64,000 nt of DNA, from assembly GCF_030272615.1 (NCBI RefSeq), contig NC_081412.1, positions 542,890,335-542,954,334 of the forward strand, read 5' to 3'. The position numbers were made by a program, and so were the translations under genes. This stretch comes from Cryptomeria japonica (taxonomy: Eukaryota; Streptophyta; Pinopsida; Cupressales; Cupressaceae). Below the pieces are notes generated by a model that was given only the letters and a program-made list of their open reading frames with translations, did not search any database and was not told the DNA's origin. Of the stretch, positions 50,301 through 61,649 are shown in pieces; the stretch's first letter is position 1; every line of letters begins with the position of its first letter.

Positions 50301-51388
50301 TTGACCTGCTGGTGCTTTCTGAGGATGTCTCTAGCTTTAGAGACATGCTTGGCCAAGGTGGGGGAGGAGGGGTTAGTCTGAATATCCCGCTCTAGGGATT
50401 GGAGGTGAAGGGTGAGAGTTTTTTCTATGGCTCTAGAGTCCTTGGCTTTCTTTTGGCCAATGGTTTGGAGTACTTTCTGCTAGGAGGAGACATTCCTTGT
50501 CCACCTGAGAGTGTAGGATTGGGGAGGTTAAGGTTGAAGGTTAAAGAACCTGACCACATTAAGGGCACCTAGAACATCTTGGTCTTTGAGGAGGGAGGTG
50601 TTGAGAATAAATTTCTTTCTACAGGGGTTGTTGATGGGGATAGTGTTTCTAGTGTTAATGACTGAAAGGATGGGGAAATGGTCAAAAAGGGTAACTGGCA
50701 GGACAACAACCGCACTCCCCAAGTGGTTAGGGGAGAAGGAGAAGAAGTCATTGTTAGCATAAAATCTGTCCAGTCTGGAGTAAATACAATTGGAGCCTTG
50801 TTGAAAATTGCACCAAGTGTACCATAGGTTAGAAGCAGCAGTTTTAGTGCCCTTGAGGGGGTCAAATAACTAGAGTTTTTGTTTAAGCTTGTCCCAGTAG
50901 GGTTTTTCTGCATTTTTCCATTAAAAAAGAAGTCCCCCAGCCTTGTCATCTTGATGCTCAGTCATATTGAAGTCACCAGCCACTATCCAGGGGATACTTG
51001 GGAGGGAAGTCAGCCAGATCCAAAGGGACACTCTTTCCTTGTAGTCACTAGGTGCGTAGCTAGAGCAAATGCCAAAGCTGAAGCCCCTAATATCTAGGGT
51101 AGCCCAGGCTGCTCTGTTGCAAGGGGAGATCCCTTTATCCTTAATGTTACTTTCCCACTTGGGGGAGATAAGAAGGCCAACTCCTCCCTTTCCTTTCGGG
51201 TGGTTGGTGCAAATTTTGATTGCATCCCTCTAGATAAATTCAAGTGAGCTGTCAAGATGGAAGCCCACGGATTTAAGTTCTTGCAGCATCAAGAAATCTA
51301 TGTTCTTGTGGTGGCTCAGAGAGATTTTGATGGCAAACTTCCTATCAGGTGACTCAAGGCCTCTTATATTCCAAGAGATGTATTTCAT
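47350..51388 (-). pseudogene. LINE B ORF2: endonuclease, reverse transcriptase, zinc-binding domain
   Basis: It starts MKYISWNIRGLESPDRKFA at 51388. The APE-type endonuclease (WNIRGL, LQEL, GDFNMTEH) runs to about 50500. RT from about 50130 shows KAPSPDGLPMEFYK, NWRPITLLNVSYKILAKAL, LVDFEKANDRVEW, RSIRQGFPLAPALF and the catalytic FADDTSLFL. The thumb/connection region follows (49069-48740), then a frameshift near 48760, and the zf-RVT region (48680-47700). It ends at TAG 47352-47350 after a helical tail. There is no RNase H. ORF2 starts 22 nt after ORF1 ends. A few in-frame stops plus the frameshift make it inactive. Confidence 0.9.
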
Positions 51389-51409
51389 TAGAGAGGAGGG
51401 TTAGGAAGT

Positions 51410-53090
51410 TCAACTAGGGAGACTGCAAGGATCTCCAGCCTTCTTTTTATTCTTGGAACCCATAGGCCTACCTTTTTTTTGTCAAGGAGGATCCTTTTAT
51501 AAGGTCTTCCTCATCTTCACTAACTTCAGATCATTCATTCCTAATATCTACAATTCCTCCTATGTCGGACCCAGACATCTGGGAGTCTGGAAAGCCAAGG
51601 ATTACTATGCTAGACCTAATTTCTTCAAGACCCTTATTGGCATAGATTACTTCAATAACATGATTATCTTCTAACTCTTTGAGCATAGAGGCTGTCGAAG
51701 GGTTGGTGATGTTAACTTCAAGGGTAGGCCCTACAGGTAATGAGGAGTCTGAATTCTTGTGGGTTTCAGATCTGATCATCACACTTGCAGGGTTATCATT
51801 GGTGCTAGCAACATCAACACTTCAACTAGGATTCTCAAGTTTCTTAACAATTTTCTTTACCATAGAGTTTGCCTGGGTTCGAGCAGGAGCGGGTGAGCTA
51901 ATATTTGAAGGGAGGGGGCAATCACAGATGCCCATTGTTTGGTTGATAGATGGGATAGAAGGAAGGCTTTGATTAGGGGCATTCTGGTTGCTAATTTTCC
52001 TCCTACGCTTTCTAGAAGTGACCAACTGAAAACAGTTAGAGGGCGATTCTAGAGGACCAGTTGGTGGGTCAGAGGTTGGACCTAGGTGATCAGAGACAAG
52101 GGACAAGTGATCAATGTGCATAGGTTTTAATTCTAAAGAATTGGTGGTGGGAATAATAGCTTCTTTGTTAACAGGGAGCGGGGTGGATGAGTGTTGAGAA
52201 ACCTTGTATCTAGGGTTCATGGGGGCATCAGATGAGTTAGTGTTGGGTTTATGATTCCTGAGATTAATGATTGGGCAATTTTTTTGAAGATGCCCTTCTT
52301 TTTTGCAGAGAAAGAATGCATTTAATCCACCAAGCATTTCAATAGGACAGACAAAGGCTTCTTCATTGACGTTTAGGGTTAAAGATGGTGGGATATCAAT
52401 CCCTGGCTTGATTGATACAAGCATCCTGGCATCCAGGTTAGGGACAAGGTGGGCCACTTCATCAATACGGATCATTTTTCCAAAGGGTTCCATTAACTGT
52501 GGAAGAAAACATCAAAGGAAGGGGGGTACATCCTTGAGGATGACCCACCTTGGGGAGGATAGTGCGAGAACCTCATCACAGACCGCCTCTGGAGACCAAG
52601 CTAGGGCACGGAAGGAAGTATTTCCAACTATCCAGTAATGACGCTTTAGTGCCTCCCTTTGAGCCTCGTGTGAATTAAAGAAAATAAGGTAGAGACCCTT
52701 TTGAATTTGTCTACAAAAAGATATTTTAAGCCCTAATTTTAAATTCCAGAGGTTATGAAACTAGTCATCTAAAAATTTCCTGGGCGGGCATTTCTCGACA
52801 TCAACACATGAAAAGAAAATGGCCGTATTACTTAACCTAGTCTTTTCCAAGGCAATTTCATTCAACATTTCCGAATTGGGCAAAATGCAGAAGGAGCTCG
52901 AGATAGTGCTAGGGCACTTACCTGCTTCACCGGATCTTTCTTTGCTAGGAGCCTTAGAAAATCGCGCGTTAGGGTTGACTCCATTTTTAGGCAGGGAGAC
53001 GGTTTCAGCGAAAGATTTCTTTGGCGGAGATTTAGATTGGTCTATAGATTTAGGGCGGTTAATGGCACCACCATCCAATTCTGACTCCAT
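51410..53090 (-). pseudogene. LINE B ORF1: DUF4283-type RNA-binding protein with CCHC knuckle
   Basis: ATG at 53090 (MESELDGGAINRPKSIDQ) is chosen because it opens a long frame after a stop-rich 5' UTR. A DUF4283-like region follows (FFSCVDVEKCPPRKF to ...REALKRHYWIVGN...LAWSPEAV). Then comes the knuckle CPIEMLGGLNAFFLCKKEGH ending QKNCP (about 52380-52270), then a Ser/Pro/Asn-rich tail with a basic RKRRRK. The internal stops at 52761, about 52510, 51822 and 51531 each look like one C-to-T change, and a single indel lies in the A-run near 51475. ORF1 binds LINE RNA in the retrotransposition particle. Confidence 0.85.
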
Positions 53091-53917
53091 AGGGAGCCAA
53101 AGATTAATCCACACGAGCGACCAGATAGGCGGGGGGAGTTACAAATTAAAAGAAGTGCAGAATTAAATATGCAAACAGAAGGAAAGAAAAGAACGGAAGG
53201 AAATAGCAATGGAGAGGAGTTTCAAACCGGGTGGAGGAGAATTAACCCCTCCACAAAGATGCCGCGGTGTCCACGTCACCACAGTTGCCTCGATCAGCTT
53301 GTAGACAACCAGACTTAGCGCACACAGGCCCCGAGGTTTGCAGATGTCAGATTCGCAATTGCCGAGTTTGCAGACCCCATCTCCGAGTCAAGTCATATTC
53401 TGTAAAATTTTTGCTATTCCCTGAGATCTCTAGGGTTTGTTTAGATGGCTATAGCTTTCTCCGCATACAACATAGGGGTTTACTTTCGCTGGTTCTTTCA
53501 TATTCACTTCTGTGATTAATTAAATGTATCAATGTGGGTTTACTTTCGTAGGTCCTTTCATATTCGCTTCATGATTTTCACATTCACTTCATGATTCTGG
53601 CTCGAAACGTTCTGGTGATTCTTACCAATTGCCCTTGTTTGTTGGGTTCTGGAATACCCTAGTATCTTATCTTTAGTTTGATCTGGCATCGTTATCTTAT
53701 CAGTATTTGCTGGCTATATGGTTCTTTAATCCCACGATCCCTTGTAGGCACCTGTGTGCTCTTTTCACATCTTCCTATTTCCTGGTCTCTTCCGTCAGAT
53801 TCTATTCCTTTCTTTTCTTTCTTCTGTGTGATCCCTGGTGTATCGCCTTCGCTCAATTTAAACTTTTTCGTTCTATTTGTATGAAAAGACCCTTTCTTTA
53901 AAGTGATGTCTTTCTCA
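53091..53917 (-). other. LINE B 5' UTR
   Basis: About 830 bp with no ORF on the LINE strand. In plant L1 elements this segment holds the internal promoter; none could be pinpointed. Confidence 0.6.
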
Positions 53918-55300
53918 TCTCATCTAAAATTTAATTTTTAATTTGAGGCATATATTTGAAGTATTTTATATAGATTATTAAAGATAGAGGTGCTCGTTGA
54001 GCTTCTATTTTTTACTCAATTCAACTCTATAAAATTGAAAAATTATTATTTCAATATTATTTAAATATTTTTTTTAATTATAGAATAAGGATCCACATTA
54101 ATAGTTTTAAATTTTAACATTGAAGAGGAAGAGTTGAAAATTTCTTCCATATAACTGCTTGCATCAATTTTTAATAACTTTAATTTTCAATATAATTTAA
54201 TTATTATAATTTTTTGTTTAAAATTTCATATTCAAGTACAAATATTTTAAGAAAATATGCTTCAGTTCAGATACAACTAAGTACAATGATAGCAAAAGGT
54301 AGAATGGAATGAATGAGTGTTAACAAAAACAAAAAAAAATCACATATTTAAAAATAAATTATATTGTTAAATAACTTTTAATTAAATAAAATAAAATAAT
54401 TCTTAAATAAAAATCTAACTAATATAAATAAAATAATCTTTAAATAAATTAAAATAAAATAATATACTTTTAAAAAAAATCTTCAGTAAAATAAAATAAC
54501 TGTTTAATAATTATAGTAACATTCTAGAGTATTTTAAACTCCTCTTGTTTAAGATATTTTTTGAGCTATTATAAATTATCACAATATTTGGGTCTGACGT
54601 AACCGAGATGTGGACATCATTAGGTGAGAGTTTGACAAATTCTTCCCAAACGAGTTGATCTTTACACAGTGCAAAAAGACTTCAATTCAACGGTCAACAA
54701 TATTTTTTCAAGCAGCCATTATTGCCCTTTGATAGATACGACAATCTCTGTTTTTTTCTTAGATATTTATATCTATAAAATCTTCTAGAGTTTCGAGAGT
54801 AGATCCAAAATGGCTAAATACGGCCATAAAATCTAGTCAACGTCTATCTCTCTACCTACAGGCTAGCTGTATTCACATTTAATACAATAGCTCCAAAACA
54901 ACAGTAAAAGTAAGAATTACAGGCAATGGATAGAATTGTCTCCTCAAATGAACGGTTGCAAAGTTGAAACTAACAATGCAACACAAATGTGGGTGGTCTG
55001 ATAACAGAAGAGTAAGAGTAGTGTACACCAGTAATTACCACTGAGCCAATCTTTTTAATACACATGATGAAGTTAACAACCTAGTAATGAAAAGCAATCT
55101 TAATGTGGAAACACAGAATAATGCACCCACATTCCCCCCGACAACAATTTCTAGGATACTAACATCTAACTTAACATTGAAAAACAAAGTCATAATTATT
55201 AAAATACAAGAGTATATGTAATGGTACAAGGGAGAAAAATTTGGGAATATAGCAAATTATTAAATTCTGATAGAGATTTCAACTTGTGTAGAAAAGTTCA

Positions 55301-55475
55301 AGGGGTTGAACTTAGTTGGTTAAAGCATTGAGTTATCAATGTGGAGGCCCAAGTTCAACTCTCATGAGGGACACCTTTGTGTAGAATTCTAAGTTGTGAC
55401 TCTTGATCTTTCATTGGTTGTTTAAAGTGGATTTCTAAGTTGTGACCATTGGTCTTCCAATTGTTGTTTCCAGTT
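55301..55475 (+). repeat. tRNA-derived SINE-like sequence
   Basis: AGGGGTTGAACTTAGTTGGT continues TAAAGCATTGAG, resembling a tRNA 5' half with an A box (TTAGTTGGTTAAAG, 55312-55325). A B-box-like AAGTTCAACTC lies at 55351-55361, about 30 nt further on, as in a tRNA promoter. The body has a 46-bp tandem duplication around 'ttctaagttgtgac' (55388 and 55434). The 3' end is not defined. Confidence 0.6.
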
Positions 55476-57081
55476 TATTCTTTGCTGACAATTCAAATCT
55501 TAAATTTACTTCAACAGCTAGAGAGACAATACCCAAGTTATTCTCTTTGCTCATAGAAGCTCTCATCACAAATCCATGATAAACCTGTTGAGGTTCAACA
55601 TTGCCAAAGACATAGTGGCCAATATATTTAATGTGCTAGATCAAGATGTAAGGAAGACATTATCAAATGGAACTAGAGGAAAGCCAACTTCCTAGCAGAG
55701 GTTGTTGAGAAGAATATTCCTCTAATCTGTGTGAGTGTTTATGTAGTGCGTGGTGGGTGTTGTTGTTGTGGTGGTGCCAAAGGAAGTGAAGGGGACTTCT
55801 GCATGTTTTGGTGCTGGTTGATGTGAAATGCATATACAAATACTATTTTCGATAAAATTTGCTATTGAAAATTGTCAAGTTTTCCAAAAAGCTTAAAATG
55901 TTTTTTACAAAAAAATTAAATTACATTAAAGTTCATAAGTTTTTTTTGGTATTGTCTCCTTGAATGATATTTGTGATCTCATTTATATCTATCTAATTAA
56001 ATACACAATTTAAAAAAAATATTACACTATATAATTTAAAAAAATACTCACTCTATGTATTGTCTATATAACAATTAATCATATTTAATGTTTTGATTGT
56101 TTTTTAATGCTTTACTCAATTTTTTTTAATCTATTATTTGTATAATATGCAATACATTATTATTATATTAAAATAAATAGATACAAGTATTTAAAATAAT
56201 AACTCCAAATAATAACAATTTTTTTATTAATTATATTTAACTTATTCTAGTTATAATTTTTTCATCGAAGATGGGGTGCAATATGCTACAAATAATTTTG
56301 ACGGTCCATGTTTTATAATTCTAATGTGATTGATTGCTTGAACACAATTCTGAACCTATCCAAACACACTTTCAAGAAAAAGCACTCATGTAGATCAAAT
56401 TGATTGAAAATAAGATGGACAAAAAGTCTATGTTCAAGTTCCAACTATTTTCCTTCCTACCACATCAACAGAAAAAGGGAGCTAGAAACAAAGAGCAATT
56501 AGCTAGATAACTAATGATTCACATGAATGCTCTATGTTTCCACTAATCTAATTACAATAATCAACTACTCTATCTAACAATAACTACTATATCAGGAACA
56601 TGACGCAATGTGTCTCTTGTTATAGAAGATATTTTAAGTTTGAGAATATGAAAATGTGCATTAATTATAAAATTGTATGAAATGCATTCTTAAATTGTTA
56701 TGATTAGGTTATGTGTGTGAAAGGGCCCTAAGAAAATTTTATTATGGGAAGGGCCTTTGTCCAAACACATAACAATATAGGTTAAAATGGTTATTGGTAT
56801 GTGAAAGAGCCATTTATCAAATATATAAGTATTTATTTATTAATAAAAAAATATTTTAAATTTAAGAATAATTATAATTTTAATAAATTATGTTTATCTT
56901 TTAAAATATTTTTTTGAATTAGTTAAAATATGAATTTAGAATTTTTATCTTGTGTTGAGTGATCTATCAATAAGTTATTGAACTATTTAATGTTTAGATC
57001 ATTTGTGGTTTAGGTGGGGCTCATTTTCATACACCTCTCTTAAACTACTATATAGATGGTGAAGGATCCTATCCTAGCTAA

Positions 57082-57100
57082 GCTTTGATACCATGTTAAA
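57082..57100 (-). other. Possible copia LTR/primer-site relic
   Basis: On the minus strand TTTAACA is followed directly by TGGTATCAAAGC, close to the iMet primer site TGGTATCAGAGC. This suggests the edge of an old minus-strand copia 5' LTR lying to the right. No partner LTR was found. Confidence 0.4.
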
Positions 57101-57597
57101 TTTTTTTATATATTGGTTAAAATTTTAAACTAGAACCTGTTATTCAAGTACTCTACATCTAAGATACCAACCAACTTAGTGACTGATCTATCTTTAATCC
57201 ATATGTATTTCATTTTCTAACAATCTTACCAACATTTTTGTTATCTATGATTGTTCTTGTTTAAATTTATCGATATTATTAAAATGTATAGCCTTATAAT
57301 GAGTTGACGTGTGTGTTTAATTGTAGGTCCATATATTTTAGGTGGAAATAATGTGTATATTAAATTTTCTTCTATTTTTGTCAGATAAAGTTTTATAGTT
57401 GTTTGCATATCACACCTAGCATGTTGTCATACTAATACGTAATCTTGTCTATCACCTTTCTACAAGGTGTTGTTTTTCTTACAACCCACACATTAGATCT
57501 CTGATATAACAAATTTAATGTAATTGTTTATCAATTTGTTGGATGACTAGCAAGTTCTTATTATGACATTATGTTTATTAATTTTAATGGCTACAAA

Positions 57598-59050
57598 GTT
57601 TTTGATTACATTAAAAATAGGTTTTGAAGGGACCCAAAACCCTTTACAATAGGTCAACACCAAGATCAAACATGAAAAGAGTAACAATTAAACAAAATGC
57701 TGCCTAAAGAGAAAAATAGAGAAAAAGGCAGCCCAACACTAGCAAAAAACCTACAAAAAATAAGACAAAAGCCAAAGAAAACTAAGCCAAAGTCTTTAAG
57801 GTCTCGATGACCTCTGCCTCCAGCTGATTCATGTTCTGAGTGACTTTCTTGAAGTCTTGGATCTCCTGAAGGGATTTGTTAGCTTTCCTCTTCAGATTGG
57901 CCCATGTTCTCTTGCTTGGACCCAAGACTCATTATTTCCTTTTTCCTTCTCCAAGTCCAACTCCACCACTAAGCTTCCTTGATATCCCTTCTCCATATTC
58001 ATCACCATGGTGTTGATGCTTTCAGCAGTGGCCTTGATAACACTGTGACTATGGGACATAATGGAGTGGAGAGACTCTTTAATTCTTTTAATTTTCTTTT
58101 GAAGGGCTGTGATCTTAATCTCATAGTCATTTTCTAGGTTGTCCAGAGCTTCAACAATTTTAGTGAGATATTCAATAACTAAAAAAAATTCTTCTTCAAT
58201 CCAAAGGTTATTATCCTTGGTGCCCTGTCTGTAATGCGAACCATCACTGCCTATTTCCAACCTTTCCAATTTGCTATTGATGGCCCTTTGTTTAGTGTTG
58301 AAATTTTTGATCTCATGGAAATCCCACTTCATTATCCAGAAAGAATCCACCACCCCATTTATAGCAATGGCCAAGATATTAGTGGGGAACTCCTAGTCCA
58401 AGTTCAGTAGGGGAGAATCAAGGTTGAATTGGTTGGGAAAACAAGGTCTGTTCTCCCTGTCTGTAGAAGGGTAAGAGTTGATCGAATGTAGGGGAGACTG
58501 GGGAGCTTACCCTCTAACCTCGTTAATCTTTTGAGGTAAGTTCCTTTTTGGGCTAGTATTTCCCATATACAGATTTGATACCCCTAGAGGGTGTCGAGTG
58601 GGAGAAATAGGGAATGTGGATTTAACTACATCAAGAGTTTGCATTCCAAGAATGCTAACATTAGAACCAATCGATACCCCATTGGAATCATTTTTATCCT
58701 CAATGTCATTATTTTTCTCCACAAAGATTCTATTTTCAGGAGCAGTATCCTCATTATCCATTTTCTTTTCTTCTTGCATGTGTGCCTCCTTATTTGAATC
58801 CTTTGAAACTTGATGATTGGGTTCTTCACTATCCCGACTGGGAATTTCCTATGCACCCACTTGAGGGTCAACCTTACTCTACTCCTAAGGAGGCTGAAAG
58901 TTCTTTTCTCTATCTTTTCCCTCCTCTTGGTCCTAAAACGGGTTCTTACTCATAGTCTGGTCAAAATTATTATCTTTCCAAATATTAGGCTTTCTAGGTT
59001 CTTTCTGAAGCTCAGGCTTTTTTTCCCGAAGAGGGCATTTCTTGAAGTGA
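57598..59050 (-). mobile_element. LINE D: 5'-truncated LINE tail with zinc-knuckle remnant and coiled coil
   Basis: The minus-strand 3' end reads GGGTTTTGGGTCCCTTCAAA then ACC...AATGTAATCAAAAAC, the same tail type as LINE A and LINE C. Upstream is the coiled-coil ORF, and at the 5' limit a knuckle-like fragment (IHFKKCPLREKK). No ORF2 sequence lies between. No clear target duplication was found. Confidence 0.65.
57782..59045 (-). pseudogene. LINE D ORF: knuckle remnant, charged linker, coiled coil
   Basis: From 59045 the frame reads a LINE ORF1-like knuckle end, then a charged linker (58900-58500, MDNEDTAPENRIFVEKNND), then a coiled coil from 58374 (NLENDYEIKITALQKKIKRI, later SHSVIKATAESINTMVMNME). 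After a one-base shift near 57915 it ends ...IQDFKKVTQNMNQLEAEVIE then TLKTLA-stop. That C-terminus aligns with the end of the LINE A extra ORF (IEEIKRTAKNMEQLELEAAE). It is therefore a relative of that protein, but the globular head is replaced by knuckle-type sequence. Confidence 0.68.
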
Positions 59051-59781
59051 ATATAATGAGTACTAAAATTATAGAGATAATGGAGGATTATATATGTGTT
59101 CTTGCTCAATCAATTATTTATTTATGATTTAGGATAAAAAATTCCACCAAACATATGCAAAAAATAATTTATATAGATTTTGAAGTTGATAAGAAACAAA
59201 CCACACAATTCATAGTATTTACCCTAAAAGGATCTTCTTGAGAAAATAATCTTATACAATTAAATTAATATTTTTCTTTAAAATTTAAATATTAGTATTG
59301 CAAAATAAAATTTATAGTAATCAATTAAATTTAGATGTAATAAAAAAATGTCAAATTTAAAAATAACAATAAAATAATTGGTAATTGATTATGTTGTAAT
59401 CATATTTTGGTAGTGAATCTCTTAGATATTTTGGGAGTAATGTATTCAATGGGAATCAGATCTTGTGAGAATCGTAAGAGTAGAGGACTCCCATTAAATT
59501 TTCTTATGTCTTAATACAAACGAGCCAGATGACAATTACCACAAGCTATACAATTATAAGCTTAAATTCAATGGCCAAGCTTGTTTGGCATGTATCCATG
59601 GACAAATTTCTCTTTGAATGCTAAGACATATCTTATTTAAAAAAATTACGGTAGATTTTCTACATATAATTTAAAATATTTGAATAAATGAAAGATTTTA
59701 ATAATTTTCCCAAGAACAACACGTGTGTAGTGGAAAATGTGAAAATCAAAGTAAAAATTTGATTGTAAATAGGAAAAAATT
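59051..59781. other. AT-rich non-coding DNA
   Basis: No gene, RNA or recognisable element seen. Confidence 0.6.
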
Positions 59782-59793
59782 AATCTTGACATT

Positions 59794-61637
59794 TTGGCAA
59801 TTAGATGGTGGAGAGGAAGGGAAACCTTCTCCAAAACTTTGTGCAACCTGGCAAGAAATGATGCCAATATCTTCAGCCTTACAAATGAATTTAATGATGA
59901 GAGACTATGATGGGATGGGCGCCGTTGGGTAGGTATTTCAAATTATTAGCACTTTGAGAAGCTCTAGAAACTTTAGATTACCTTCTTTCTAGTTCTGCAC
60001 CTGGTTTGCAGTTGTCTAGATTTCTTGTGTAATAGAATGGGTGGTGACAAGAATAGGCATGAACCCACGACCTATGATAAGTGGCAGAAGAATAAGGAGG
60101 TCTGGGAGGAAATTTGTGATGGTGGGATGGTTCCCTATCTGGAGAGATTACACGGCAACTCTCCCCTAGTTACTGAAAGTTGTGTCAAAGGATGGAATAA
60201 GGGTGTGTTGGTTGTTTATGGGGCTGAATTCCGTGTTGACGAAACCCTAGTTGCCACTGTTAGTGTACTTTCTACTAAGGGCAAGAAATTTTATAGAGAG
60301 AGGAATTCTGGTGAGGATATGATCATTGGTTTTTTTGACAAGAAAAAGGAACGACGGAGGGTGACTAAAATGGTAGATGGTGACTACGATAGGAAAGACC
60401 TGAATTCTCTTTGGGCTAACATGGCGAAATTCATCATGAGGTATATCACTCTTGATGACAGATTTGCTAGTATTTTCTCATATCATTTTATAATTTTAAG
60501 CAATTTTAGGCATGGTAAAATTATTCCATCTCATTCTACTTGGTTTCATCCTTGGAAAATAGTTTAGCCAAACATGCTAAGAACTAGGATAATCTGGTGC
60601 TTCATGAGGGGCTTATCATGTTAATCATGGAGTATGCCAAAGGTCATGAAGTGAAACCTTCCCCCGTGGATAAAACCCATATATCTTCCTCTAACCCTGA
60701 GGTGTAGTTTGTTTCTTATACGGAGATGGATGAGGAGGACAATGGAAATGCCCTTGATTGGCATGATATTAAGGATTCAGAGGACCTTGAGTATAGACCA
60801 GAGAAAGAAGGGGAGCCTATGGTGACCCCTGCAACTAACAACAGTAGGGAAATCAATCCTCTAAGGTGGGAAGCAAGAAAGTTTAAGTCTAGTAGTAGGA
60901 TAAAGACAAGGACCATGAGATTATGTTGGACATCCCCATCAATGTGGATAAAGAGGAACATGGGACCATGAATAAAGAAAATGAAGGTGGTCAAAAGGGG
61001 GAGAAGATGCTGGAAGACCTGATTTTGGAGGTCACTAGGGGCCAAGAGAGATGTTGGAGGTGGGTTGGTAAGGAAATTGGAACACTAAAAGATGGGATTA
61101 AGGACTCTATTGATACTTTCATGGATTATCCTAGGCCTAGTAAAACTGAGAAGCTCGTGAGATTGACTTGGAAGTTGTCTCATGATGTAGAAACTATGAA
61201 GATCAACCATGAGCGCGAAATTGATAAGGTGGAAAAGTATGTAGTTGACATCAAAGGCAACCTGAATAATCTAGTGGAAATTAGCGAGGCGATGAGTAAC
61301 AACACTAAGGGTTTGAAAAAAATCAATGCCATGATTGTAGACTATAGAACCAGACCCATAGCCAGTGATCCTCCCTTGGGGGAAAAATAGAAAAAGAATA
61401 TGGAGAAAATCAACAAGAAGATTATTAAAAATAATTTTGAACTACACTCTCTCAATTGAGTGCTTTTTCCTATTTTTTGGGCCTTTTTGTGTTTTTTTTG
61501 GCTTTGGTCTGTGTGGGGTTTGTCCCCTGTTTCACTTTTGTTTAATGTCTGTTTGGCTGTTGGCCTTGGTCTATAAATCTTTGGGTTTCGGGTCCCTGCA
61601 AAACTCGTTTATCTTTATCAAAAACTAAAAAAACACA
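59794..61637 (+). mobile_element. LINE C: 5'-truncated LINE tail with accessory ORF
   Basis: The 3' end has the GGGTTTCGGGTCCCTGCAAA / CTCG / TTTATCAAAAAC tail shared with LINE A and D. A candidate 12-bp target duplication, AATCTTGACATT, is at 59782-59793 and 61638-61649. The left boundary depends on that duplication and is less certain than the right. Confidence 0.62.
60037..61440 (+). pseudogene. LINE C accessory ORF, relative of the LINE A extra ORF
   Basis: From ATG at 60037 (MGGDKNRHEPTTYDKWQKNK) the head aligns with LINE A: VKGWNKGVLVV with KKGRNKGNLTI, FRVDETLVATVSVL with VKVNETMIIEATGL, KFYRERNSGEDM with KFYRDRKLSDDV, and FIMRYITLDDRFASIFSYHF with FAIMEFISLDGRFTRFYSYC. A frameshift near 60545 interrupts it; LHEGLIMLIMEYAK (about 60600) matches MHEGIMVILYNHMK. 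An acidic linker (60720-60830) and a coiled coil (61040-61390) follow, with further frame changes and a TAG at 61388. Head, linker and coiled coil thus occur in the same order as in LINE A. Confidence 0.75.
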
Positions 61638-61649
61638 AATCTTGACATT

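Larger units (their letters stand above)
47193..53917 (-). mobile_element. Full-length L1-type LINE B
   Basis: A 15-bp target duplication, TCTCATCTAAAATTT, flanks the element at 47178-47192 and 53918-53932. On the minus strand: 5' UTR (53917-53091), ORF1 (53090-51410), ORF2 (51388-47350), then a 3' UTR of about 157 bp ending TTTATAATATAAA. The small number of frameshifts and the intact-length structure indicate a fairly recent full-length insertion that later collected stop mutations. Confidence 0.9.
53933..57597. other. AT-rich non-coding region with a SINE-like unit and an old primer-site relic
   Basis: No gene is supported. It contains repeat homology with 46975-47190 (at 54005-54230), a tRNA-derived SINE-like unit (55301-55475) and a possible copia LTR/primer junction at 57082-57100. 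Confidence 0.55.

Noticed and set aside
59782-61649. LINE C left boundary as certain
   Set aside because: The 12-bp match is suggestive only; it was kept as a candidate because the 5' truncated edge has no other marker.
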